A DNA stretch of 64,000 nt from Iodobacter violaceini (GTDB lineage Bacteria; Pseudomonadota; Gammaproteobacteria; Burkholderiales; Chitinibacteraceae). Both the position numbers and the translations under genes were made by a program. Of this stretch, positions 45,010 to 53,031 are shown piece by piece. The stretch's first letter is position 1. Each line of letters opens with the position of its first letter. Under the pieces are notes generated by a model. The model was not told where the DNA came from. It made no database searches and was given only the letters and a program-made list of their open reading frames with translations. The stretch covers positions 248,001 to 312,000 of the forward strand of contig NZ_JAAOLX010000002.1 in NCBI RefSeq assembly GCF_011601265.1, given 5' to 3'.

Positions 45010-45040
45010 AAGAAGGCAGTAAATACATTACTGCCTTCTT
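45010..45040. terminator. Hairpin after the rhiA-like gene
   Basis: AAGAAGGCAGTAA and TTACTGCCTTCTT form a perfect 13-bp stem with a five-base loop. The + strand lacks a long U-run, so it may be a weak terminator or transcript stabiliser. Confidence 0.55.
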
Positions 45041-45153
45041 AATGGCCACACCCCATATAGATGGAAAATCCGGCGGCACAGCTGACGAATTAAAGAACTC
45101 CTTATAGAAAAGCCTCCATATCTATATACATACTCAAAACAAAGGAATTAACC

Positions 45154-45561
45154 ATGCCTGATAAAAAAGTATTTATTAACAGCAAAAAAAAACCTGAAGT
45201 TGCTGAAAAGACAGCCGTAGTCATTAAAAATGACTCCGATTTTACCAATAAAATGGCCAAGGAAATTAACAACAATAAAGCACTGAAAGTTCGCGCCACA
45301 TCAAAGAATGGCGTACTGTTTCTGTCCGCACTAAATTCCGATCAGGCTTTAACATCAGAAACCGCTGATAGTGAATATGAAGCCAGCGGGGTTAACTCTG
45401 CAGTAGTGGCCTTTTTAGTCAGCGTTGCCAGCGGTGTGGTTGCCAATCTTATTTATGATGCCATTAAATATGGCTTCAACCGTCTCCGTCCAAATCAGCA
45501 GCAAGCCCAGGACGTCTCATCACAAGGGGAAGAGCTGCAAGTTATTCTGATTAACCAATAA
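45154..45561 (+). CDS. Small protein with a C-terminal hydrophobic helix
   Basis: 135 residues from an ATG after AAAGGAATT. The N-terminal part contains AKEINNNKALKVRATSKNG, like the 154-residue protein encoded at 43794. Residues about 82-105 (NSAVVAFLVSVASGVVANLI) form one Gly/Ala/Val-rich hydrophobic helix followed by a basic patch (KYGFNRLRP), as in small membrane-active or holin-like peptides. No signal peptide. Function unknown. Confidence 0.5.
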   Translation: MPDKKVFINSKKKPEVAEKTAVVIKNDSDFTNKMAKEINNNKALKVRATSKNGVLFLSALNSDQALTSETADSEYEASGVNSAVVAFLVSVASGVVANLIYDAIKYGFNRLRPNQQQAQDVSSQGEELQVILINQ

Positions 45562-45628
45562 AACCCCGCTTTATTAACCGAATAATGCCCCGAATAAATG
45601 GCGTCATTATTTTTACGACATAAACAAT

Positions 45629-45668
45629 AAAAATGGTGAGTCATTTTTATTACTCACCATTTTATCTT
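45629..45668 (+). terminator. Hairpin terminator before the chitinase gene
   Basis: AAAATGGTGAGT and ACTCACCATTTT pair across a ten-base loop and run into TTATC. It separates the 135-residue protein gene from the chitinase gene, which therefore likely has its own promoter. Confidence 0.65.
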
Positions 45669-45766
45669 CTGCCCCATCTTTTTAATCTTCCACTCAATAC
45701 GTACGGCATTCTCCCCTGCCCCAACTGACGCCCGGCAAACGGACTGCGTTTCAAGGAGTAACAAAC

Positions 45767-47341
45767 ATGGAAACCACAGCAAAACAAGCAACAGAGTTAA
45801 CTCAGACAACTGACAGTGCTTTAATTTATCCATCCGACCCCGGTACCCTTGTCGGCGGGCAGATTTTAGGGCAGGGGGCGGCAGAGAAAACCTATGCGGT
45901 CAATCATTTTAACCCCAGTATGGAAGACAGCAACTTTTCATACACGCCGGGCCGCGTGGTTAAAAATGTGTTCAATAAATATCAGAACAATGAGTTTCAA
46001 GTTGCCTGCTATTACACAGATTGGTCGCAGTATGATTCGCGTTATGAAACGAGCAGCGACTTTAAAGAAGGAGGTCGTGGTACCGACCTGATGCGCTTAC
46101 AAGATGCCGGCCCTTTTGACAAAATCGTTATTGGTTTTGCTGGCATTATTGGCGACACGGGCGAAAAAGCTGACGCAATCAATAAAGCAGCACTGGCTTT
46201 CAGTATTGCCAGCAGCGAAAGCGATTTACCCAATCAAAAAGGCAAGGCCACCTTTACCGATCCATGGGGTGATGTGCAGTCATACATCAATTGTGGCTTT
46301 CCAGGCTACAAAGATGGGACGCCTGCACAGCTCTTTAACCCTGCCACTGCACAAGGCGTACTGGGCTGCTTAGTCCGGCTCAAGCAGAGCAAGCCCGATT
46401 TGCGCGTATCGCTCAGCCTGGGTGGCTGGACGATGAGTCAGGCGTTTCACTTTATCGCGGCAAATACCGCGTTAAGCGCACGCCTGGTACAGAGCCTGAA
46501 GCATATCGTCGACACCTTCCCGATGTTTACCGATCTGGATCTTGATTGGGAATTTCCAGGCTGCTCAGGCAATGGCAATTGCTTTGGGCCGGAAGATGCT
46601 CTCAATTTTGCCCTTCTGATTCGCGACATCAAGGTGGCGATACCCAACATTCATATCAGCATTGCCGTGAATGCTGCGCCTGAAAAAATGCAGCACGCCA
46701 ATATTCCTCAACTGATTGCCGCCGGGGCAGATGGGCTGAATGTGATGAGCTATGACTTCTTTGGCACCCCTTGGGCCGAAGGCTTAGGCCATCAGACCAA
46801 TCTGCAAAGCGAAGACCCTACTCAGAACTCTGCTGCACGCGCAGCCGAATACCTGCTGGGTTTAGGCGTTGACCCCAAAAAAATCCACCTGGGTTATGCC
46901 GCCTATACCCGCAATGCCAAAGGGGCGCGGATCACCTCGGTATCCCCCCTGCAGGGCAGTTACGATAATCAAAGCACAAACAACACAGTGGGCAGCTTTG
47001 AATCTGGTGTCACAGAGTGGCCGGACATTGTGCGCAACTATATCGACTTTGAGCAGCAAAGCGGCCGCAATGGCTTTCAGCTGTATACCGATACAATCGC
47101 AGATGCGGATTTTCTCTATAACAGCAGCAGTCAGGTATTTATGTCGCTGGATACGCCACGTTCAGTGCGGGCCAAAGCGCAGTATGTGCGTGAGCAGGGT
47201 TTGGGTGGCCTCTTTGTATGGACCGGCGATGGCGATAATGGCCTGCTGACCAATGCCGCCCGAGAAGGGCTGGGATGCAAAATACAGCAACAAATCATCG
47301 ACATGACTTCATTCTACTTCCCTGGCATTACCCAGAAATAA
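45767..47341 (+). CDS. Family 18 chitinase without signal peptide (toxin-complex type)
   Basis: 524 residues from an ATG after AAGGAG. The GH18 catalytic motif DLDLDWE lies at 256-262 (Glu262 acid/base), with SLGGW (217-221), MSYDFFG and a late WTGDGDNG also conserved. It should cleave beta-1,4-N-acetylglucosamine chains. An N-terminal ~75 residues without a signal sequence precede the barrel segment FQVACYYTDWSQYD. The layout resembles the Chi1/Chi2 subunits of the Yersinia entomophaga Tc toxin and Photorhabdus relatives, which are exported without a Sec signal. No Tc toxin genes are in this window. Confidence 0.85.
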   Translation: METTAKQATELTQTTDSALIYPSDPGTLVGGQILGQGAAEKTYAVNHFNPSMEDSNFSYTPGRVVKNVFNKYQNNEFQVACYYTDWSQYDSRYETSSDFKEGGRGTDLMRLQDAGPFDKIVIGFAGIIGDTGEKADAINKAALAFSIASSESDLPNQKGKATFTDPWGDVQSYINCGFPGYKDGTPAQLFNPATAQGVLGCLVRLKQSKPDLRVSLSLGGWTMSQAFHFIAANTALSARLVQSLKHIVDTFPMFTDLDLDWEFPGCSGNGNCFGPEDALNFALLIRDIKVAIPNIHISIAVNAAPEKMQHANIPQLIAAGADGLNVMSYDFFGTPWAEGLGHQTNLQSEDPTQNSAARAAEYLLGLGVDPKKIHLGYAAYTRNAKGARITSVSPLQGSYDNQSTNNTVGSFESGVTEWPDIVRNYIDFEQQSGRNGFQLYTDTIADADFLYNSSSQVFMSLDTPRSVRAKAQYVREQGLGGLFVWTGDGDNGLLTNAAREGLGCKIQQQIIDMTSFYFPGITQK

Positions 47342-47358
47342 ATATGGGCGGCCATATC

Positions 47359-47406
47359 AAATAAACCGCCCCGGCTATTCACATGACCTCAGGCGGTTTA
47401 TTTTTT
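47359..47406 (+). terminator. Rho-independent terminator of the chitinase gene
   Basis: AAATAAACCGCC and GGCGGTTTATTT form a 12-bp stem over a ~21-base loop, ending in a run of T. Confidence 0.8.
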
Positions 47407-47566
47407 ACGAAATGATACTGGCCGTTTTTTGCGCTGCCTTTAATAATCCGGCTGCATCGCTGTTTTCTTAATCCACATCATCCCTGGCGCAGTTCTCTCC
47501 GGGGCACCAGTGGTTTAAGATCTTTACTGCGTAAAATCTGCAATCAAACAGACAGGATTACTCTGA

Positions 47567-48151
47567 ATGCCCACCCTCTACATCATCCACGGCTATGATG
47601 CCGCGCCTTCTCACCACTGGTTTCCCTGGCTGCAGGACCAGCTGGCTACGCTTGGAGTGCCTTGCCATATTCTAGAGATGCCCAACTCCGGCCAGCCAGA
47701 TTTAAATGCCTGGCTGACTAAAATTGAGCAAAGCGTGGCAGTGCATAACGAGGATGTTTATTTTGTGGGGCACAGCCTTGGCTGCATTACGGTGCTGCGG
47801 CATTTAGAGCGAATTAATCAAGCCATTGGCGGCGTAGTGCTGGTGGCGGGCTTTGCCGGGGCCGTGCCGCTTTTGCCCCAGCTGGATGAGTTTACAGCGC
47901 AGCCTTTAAATACTACACATCTGCGCCAGCTGATTAGGCAGCGCTCTGTGATCGCGGCGGATAACGATGCCACTATTCCTTTTGCCCTGACTAAGGCACT
48001 TGGCCAGCAATTAGATGCGCAGTTTTTAATTGTAAAAAATGGCGGGCATTTTTTACTGGGCGAGGGTTTTGATACCCTGCCCGTGGTACTGGATGAATTA
48101 CGCCGGATGTTTGAGCTGGCCAACGCTGAAACATCCGGCAACAAGGTTTAA
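47567..48151 (+). CDS. RBBP9/YdeN-family alpha/beta hydrolase
   Basis: 194 residues. IIHGYDAAPSHHWFPWL (oxyanion region), nucleophile Ser70 in FVGHSLGCI, Asp in IAADNDATIPF and the C-terminal His in KNGGHFLLGEGF complete the serine hydrolase triad. Substrate unknown for this group. It converges with the c-type haem protein gene on the other strand. Confidence 0.85.
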   Translation: MPTLYIIHGYDAAPSHHWFPWLQDQLATLGVPCHILEMPNSGQPDLNAWLTKIEQSVAVHNEDVYFVGHSLGCITVLRHLERINQAIGGVVLVAGFAGAVPLLPQLDEFTAQPLNTTHLRQLIRQRSVIAADNDATIPFALTKALGQQLDAQFLIVKNGGHFLLGEGFDTLPVVLDELRRMFELANAETSGNKV

Positions 48152-48250
48152 AAAAACAGCTGCAGCCCTCGGCTTCGGCAGGAATCCAGCGTTTGCGCTG
48201 GCCATCCGATAAATGTATGCGGGGATAACAAGCTACATTCAGATGACGAT

Positions 48251-49720
48251 TTAAGGCAATTTCACCCGCATCAGTTTACTTTTACTCTTTTTGGATTGAG
48301 CCGAAGGATTGCTGGCTTCTCCGAATAAGAATGAATAATCACTGGCCAGCGTCTGCCCCTGCCCGGCTATCGTTGCACCAGTATGGCAGGACAGGCAGCT
48401 CAGGTTCTGATGGTAGGTTTCCAATACCGTATTAGCCACAGGCTGCTGCGCCACCGGAGGCTGGGCATTGCCATCTGGCAGTGGCGCTGTTGCACCGGGG
48501 TAGATGGGGGTGTTGCTGTTTGGCCAGAGCACATTTACCAGCTGGTAATTCAGAAATACCGAGTTAGGATTGGCCGCTTTAATCGTGGCCCAGGTATTGG
48601 TATTGAGCGCGGCGATATTATTGGCGGTGGTGCTGCTGATCGGCGTGGTTCGCACCACTTGCACCGGCGCATTGTAAGGATCTGTCCCCACCACCGGCAT
48701 TTTATTCTGCACACATTTGTAGTAATCCGTTGCCGGATCACAGTTCAGATTGAAATAGGTGTACCAGGGCAGGGGCGGCGCGCTCAGCTCGGTTTTGCTT
48801 GGCGCGTTATAAACATGCTCAAATGTGCTCCACATAAACTGCTGGGCATTGGGTGTTTTACGAATAATATGCAAAGCCACCAGCCCTACCGTCACCTGTT
48901 TTGGCGTCGTACTGCCGCCCCCTGTAATCGGATAACTCACCCATGCTTTAGATGTTTTAAACATCGGCCACAGCGTGGGGTCATCCAGCTCAATCCATGC
49001 CGCCTTGATTTCAATCGCCCCCACCGTGCCATACGTTGAGAACGTCGCCGAGCCATCGGGCAAATTCAGCCCCTGTGTGGTGGCAAATGAGGGCTGCTTA
49101 TTGGCGATATACAGCTGGTTCTGGTTGATATAGTTGTATTCATCCTGATTAAGCCGCTTTTCAAACAGGGTGACGTAGTTATTCATTTTGGGCTGCGCGG
49201 TGAGCCATGCCCCATTGGTGCCCGCCTCGGCAATGTCTTTTAATGCAGCCGGCGAGGTATCCGTAAATTTAGACGTGTGGTAAAGACTCTTGATGCCCAG
49301 CGCCGAGGTGGCCTGCAGGGTTTTCGTTTTCATTAAAGACCGCATCGCCAGCGGAATAGCCTGCTTATTGGCCCATGGCAAAGGAGGCGCGCCATTGGGG
49401 CGGAACACCTCGGAAGATTCTTTATAACTTTCCCAAACCACCGGGCTGCTCGTGCCTGCCACCCCGAAAGAGGAAGCAGGCACGCTGGTATCGGGCTGCC
49501 CCGGTAAATTGGGGTCAGCCGCCCAGTTAAGGGTAATAAACTGCTGCCATGCCAGATTATTAAATGCGTTTTGATTGGTCCCAAGCGAATCGCAAGGAAT
49601 AACCGGCTGCATCACCGGCACACCATTCCATGTGGGGCAAGCGGCATGGGCGAATGCCCCCGCCAAGCCCGCCCCAAGCCCAAGATAAGCGGATAGCTGC
49701 AAACGATTCAATATACGCAT
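48251..49720 (-). CDS. Secreted protein with one c-type haem motif, paired with a 702-residue unknown
   Basis: 489 residues. A signal peptide (1-26, ending AHA) is followed by a large domain with NNLAWQQFITLNWAADPNLP and SYKESSEVFRP. Near the C-terminus CLSCH (442-446) is a CXXCH haem-attachment site, followed by TGATIAGQG and a basic tail. The family is not one I can name; W-x-x-F-x-x-x-N-W segments recur in conserved haem-containing hypotheticals of proteobacteria. It starts 25 bases after the stop of the 702-residue gene, with AAGGGG upstream, so the two are one operon. An oxidoreductase role is plausible but not shown. Confidence 0.7.
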   Translation of the reverse strand: MRILNRLQLSAYLGLGAGLAGAFAHAACPTWNGVPVMQPVIPCDSLGTNQNAFNNLAWQQFITLNWAADPNLPGQPDTSVPASSFGVAGTSSPVVWESYKESSEVFRPNGAPPLPWANKQAIPLAMRSLMKTKTLQATSALGIKSLYHTSKFTDTSPAALKDIAEAGTNGAWLTAQPKMNNYVTLFEKRLNQDEYNYINQNQLYIANKQPSFATTQGLNLPDGSATFSTYGTVGAIEIKAAWIELDDPTLWPMFKTSKAWVSYPITGGGSTTPKQVTVGLVALHIIRKTPNAQQFMWSTFEHVYNAPSKTELSAPPLPWYTYFNLNCDPATDYYKCVQNKMPVVGTDPYNAPVQVVRTTPISSTTANNIAALNTNTWATIKAANPNSVFLNYQLVNVLWPNSNTPIYPGATAPLPDGNAQPPVAQQPVANTVLETYHQNLSCLSCHTGATIAGQGQTLASDYSFLFGEASNPSAQSKKSKSKLMRVKLP

Positions 49721-49745
49721 GGCAAACCCCTTTAACTCTTCACAA

Positions 49746-51854
49746 TCAAGCCGGAATAATATTCAGCAGCGCAGACATAGGCGCCTGCACCTCGTCCCCA
49801 TAGTTTGTCAGCGCCAGGCCACGTAAACCCAAAGCAGCATTTGCGCCCACACTGACATTTAAATTAAGCGAAGCGCACTGGGATGGATAAGAATTACCTG
49901 GCACAGCGTAATTAACGTTGTCGTTAAAGCCACTGACCACCACCGTCACATCCGGCCCAAAGTCCACCGCTGGCAGCTGCCCCTGTGGCCCAAGCTGCGT
50001 AGTAGTGCAGGTCAGCACCATAGGGATATTGCTTTGCCCAAGCCGCACAATCGGAGCAATCAGGGTGGAATTACTGGCCAGCGAAATCGGTGTATTCATT
50101 GGATTGCTGACTTCGGTATTAAAGTAGGCATTCCAAATAGCCGAGTGAAACAGCTGTAAGGGCTGGGCGTAATCAGGCGGCACAGGGCTGGCAGGCGGGG
50201 TAACACCCGTTGGTGGCGGTAAAACGCAAGCTTCATTGGCAGGGGCTGCCGAAACCTGAATCGGGCGCGCCCACAGGCCAATCGACATCTGTTGCGTGAC
50301 TTGCCCGCCCCACTGAATCAGCTCGCCGCTTGCATCGGTGATATCGCCTATCGTAAACGACACACCCGCATCCACCCACGATTGTGGCAATTGAAACACC
50401 GCATGCAGCACAAAATTACCGCCATTTTGTGGCGATGCTGCTGTGGCACCAAACAACATTCCGGTAACAGGATCAGTTAATTCTGCCGACCCGCGCACAA
50501 TCTGCCAGCAATCCTGGGCTGATGCTCCCGCGGGCAATTTTGGATCTGCAGGCAGGGTAAAGCCGCTTAAATCCGGCACCTGGATATACAAGCCGGTTGG
50601 ATTTGCCAGTGCAGCCTTGCAGGGAAAACCGGTAAGCTGCCCGCCAATCGCCTGATTCACCGATTGCCCGATATGCGGATCGCTATTGCGGTAAGCCTGC
50701 CCGTATTGCGCGCAGCAAATCAGTGTTTGCGGCACGCTGTTGCCGCAATTGCGCTGTATCGTCGCGCCGCCCGCCAGGGCCATTTCTGTTTGCAGCGTAT
50801 TTGGGGTGCTGGTCAGATGCATCGCACCACCATAATTATTGCTGCTGCCACGCACGGCAACGGGGCCGCTGTTCCATTTATTCAGCGGGTTATAAGCCGG
50901 GCGGCCGGTTGACGGATCAATCACCACGGCTTTAGTCACCGGATCTTGCAAGTATAAATCGCTGACTGGCACCACCACCTGCGCCGAAGCTGGCGCACCA
51001 AAGCTCAGCGTAGATGTATACACATCGGCCACTTTTTGCGGATCAATCATCCACAGCGTGTTCCAGTATTCCGGGTTTTCGCAGGTCATATCAATGCGGG
51101 TGATTTTATTGCTTTGCGGATCGCGCACTACGCTCCACTCGCAATACTCATCCTGCCAGCCGCGCGGGCCATAGGGGCCGTACATATGCAGCTCGCTATT
51201 CCATGTAGCCTGCGGGCAAAGTTGGGTGGGGATATTCTGGAAAGCGGGCACAGGCACTTCAGTTGTGCCGTATTGATCAGCAATCGCAAACAATTGCGCA
51301 GGCAAATAGTTGTAAGGATTGGCAGGGTATGCGCCCTTACCCAGATATTGGCTCAGGCGGTTTGGAAACGCCGTCCATTGAATTAAGGCCGCCGTTGCGG
51401 TGCTGGGAATGGTGGTGAACTGGGTATCAAAATAAGAGGTTTGATTGCTGGCATAAAGCAGATTCCACGGGTCGCCCATGATGGCCTGCGCGGTAAAGCC
51501 ACTGATATTGGTGTTCCATTGCAGGCAAACGGCATCGTTTTGTGCTGAATTGACCGGAAAATCATTAATAAATGCTGGCGTATTAAACACAACTTTCTGA
51601 TACGAATCGCATTGCGGTGCGCTGCCATACCATGGCTGGCCGGAGAAAAACGCAGCATCCCCCGGGCTGAAACTGCGGCCATTGGTCAGTACCATATTCT
51701 GACGGCAATAAAAAAAGAAGCTGATTTCAGCATTTTGCGCGGCATAAGCCTGAGCGGCCTCCACGCTGCCGCATGCTTTTGTGCCTATCCAGTTGGCCCA
51801 GTTGGCCTCTTGATACTGAGCGACATTATTCGTTTTGATCCATGTGTTTTGCAT
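49746..51854 (-). CDS. Large cysteine-rich protein of unknown family
   Basis: 702 residues from the ATG at 51854, eight bases after GGAG; a TTG at 51866 is a less likely start. No signal peptide or membrane helix is visible although its partner is secreted. Recurrent features: SFFFYCRQNMVL, FSPGDAAFFSGQPWYGSAPQ, DEYCEWSVVRDPQSNKITRI, MTCENPEYWNTLW, a GYGxxxN-type middle and a C-terminal beta-rich region (about 600-702, VGANAALGLRGLALTNYG). At least a dozen Cys are spread along the chain. I do not recognise the family; the partner's haem suggests redox chemistry. Confidence 0.65.
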   Translation of the reverse strand: MQNTWIKTNNVAQYQEANWANWIGTKACGSVEAAQAYAAQNAEISFFFYCRQNMVLTNGRSFSPGDAAFFSGQPWYGSAPQCDSYQKVVFNTPAFINDFPVNSAQNDAVCLQWNTNISGFTAQAIMGDPWNLLYASNQTSYFDTQFTTIPSTATAALIQWTAFPNRLSQYLGKGAYPANPYNYLPAQLFAIADQYGTTEVPVPAFQNIPTQLCPQATWNSELHMYGPYGPRGWQDEYCEWSVVRDPQSNKITRIDMTCENPEYWNTLWMIDPQKVADVYTSTLSFGAPASAQVVVPVSDLYLQDPVTKAVVIDPSTGRPAYNPLNKWNSGPVAVRGSSNNYGGAMHLTSTPNTLQTEMALAGGATIQRNCGNSVPQTLICCAQYGQAYRNSDPHIGQSVNQAIGGQLTGFPCKAALANPTGLYIQVPDLSGFTLPADPKLPAGASAQDCWQIVRGSAELTDPVTGMLFGATAASPQNGGNFVLHAVFQLPQSWVDAGVSFTIGDITDASGELIQWGGQVTQQMSIGLWARPIQVSAAPANEACVLPPPTGVTPPASPVPPDYAQPLQLFHSAIWNAYFNTEVSNPMNTPISLASNSTLIAPIVRLGQSNIPMVLTCTTTQLGPQGQLPAVDFGPDVTVVVSGFNDNVNYAVPGNSYPSQCASLNLNVSVGANAALGLRGLALTNYGDEVQAPMSALLNIIPA

Positions 51855-51866
51855 CTTTTGCTCCAA

Positions 51867-51986
51867 TTAAACAGACCAACAAGGGATGCCTTTCTCTTGC
51901 GCCTGATAAGAGATGGCATAAAGGCGCTCCGCACCCATAGCAAACTGCGTCAGCGCACCGTCAGCACAGAACATCACCCAGCCCAT
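51867..51986 (-). CDS. Possible tiny ORF upstream of the 702-residue gene
   Basis: 39 codons from ATG 51986 (or 53 from a TTG at 52025 that follows AAGGGG), ending 12 bases before the next start. The sequence includes MGWVMFCADGALTQFAMGAE and AISYQAQEKGIPCWSV, which looks protein-like rather than random. It could be a leader peptide, a small partner, or the remnant of a larger gene. Not supported by a recognised family. Confidence 0.3.
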   Translation of the reverse strand: MGWVMFCADGALTQFAMGAERLYAISYQAQEKGIPCWSV

Positions 51987-52160
51987 CCTGCCCAAGGCAA
52001 TACCCAGCCAGACAAGTGAAACCAATATAGTTTGAGCCCCTTATTACGCCATGGAATATTTAATTATAAGAAAGAATGAAAAAATAAATTTGTAAGCATA
52101 TTGAATACAAAAGCAAGGATAGTAATGAGATCAACAATTAATCTTACAAAAATAGAGCGC

Positions 52161-52194
52161 AAAAAAAACCCGCCTGTACGATGTACGGCGGGCT
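52161..52194 (-). terminator. Rho-independent terminator of glpD-tpiA
   Basis: On the minus strand GCCCGCCGTAC and GTACAGGCGGG pair around a three-base loop, followed by eight T. It ends the tpiA transcript. Confidence 0.88.
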
Positions 52195-52215
52195 TTAACT
52201 GTGCAGAAATTCAGC

Positions 52216-53022
52216 TTAAATATTGGCAGCCTTATAAATGCTGAGCAGATCATTCACATTTAACGAGGCCCCGCCAACTAATCCACCGTCAATATCAGGC
52301 ATGGCAAACAACGATGCGGCGTTGTCAGCCTTCACACTTCCGCCATATAAAATCGTGACAGATCCGGCCCATGCGGGTGAAAACAGCGCCAGCTGCCGGC
52401 GTAAGAATGCATGTACGTCCTGTGCCATTTCTGGCGTAGCGGCAAGGCCGGTACCAATCGCCCAGACCGGCTCGTAAGCAAGTACAAACATGGCATTTTT
52501 TTTCATCAGCTGCAAAATAGCCCTCAGCTGCTCTGCCAGAACCACCTCAGTCTGCCCTGATTCCCGGTCACTCATGGTTTCACCCACGCACACAATCGGG
52601 ATCACCCCTGCTGCAATACACATGGCGGCTTTTACCGCCACGGTTTGATTACATTCGCGGTGGCGATCCCGCCGCTCAGAATGCCCAACAATGGCGTAGC
52701 GGCAACCTAACTCTGCCAGCATATCAGCCGACCATTCGCCCGTGCGTGCACCATGCGTAACCTCAGCCACATCTTGCGCGCCATAGTGCACGCCAGAGCT
52801 GCTGGCCAAGCGCCCTACTTCGCCCAGATAAGGCGCAGGCGGGCAGACAACCAGCTCGACACTCTCCATAGCTGCCGCAGCCAGACGCGGCAGGCTTTCA
52901 CGGCACAGTGCCAGATTGCCAAACATTTTCCAATTGGCCACCACCATTCTGGCGCGTGGCGCAGCTAAATTAACCGGGCAGCTGATGGTTGCATCCAGGC
53001 GATCTAATGTGATTTGCATCAT
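52216..53022 (-). CDS. tpiA: Triosephosphate isomerase in the glycerol operon
   Basis: 268 residues. Catalytic residues are visible: Lys32 in VVANWKMFG, His in IVGHSERRD, Glu in AYEPVWAIGTG, and the phosphate loop LYGGSVKADN. The family normally starts at the NWKM strand; here about 25 residues precede it, and a good AAAAGGACACC site supports the long form. It lies 9 bases after glpD, so DHAP made from glycerol 3-phosphate can pass directly to glyceraldehyde 3-phosphate. It may be a second, dedicated isomerase. Confidence 0.93.
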   Translation of the reverse strand: MMQITLDRLDATISCPVNLAAPRARMVVANWKMFGNLALCRESLPRLAAAAMESVELVVCPPAPYLGEVGRLASSSGVHYGAQDVAEVTHGARTGEWSADMLAELGCRYAIVGHSERRDRHRECNQTVAVKAAMCIAAGVIPIVCVGETMSDRESGQTEVVLAEQLRAILQLMKKNAMFVLAYEPVWAIGTGLAATPEMAQDVHAFLRRQLALFSPAWAGSVTILYGGSVKADNAASLFAMPDIDGGLVGGASLNVNDLLSIYKAANI

Positions 53023-53031
53023 GGTGTCCTT

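Noticed and set aside
45767-47341. Possibility that the chitinase belongs to a full Tc toxin locus
   Set aside because: No TcA, TcB or TcC-like gene is visible anywhere in the window; only the chitinase resembles such complexes.
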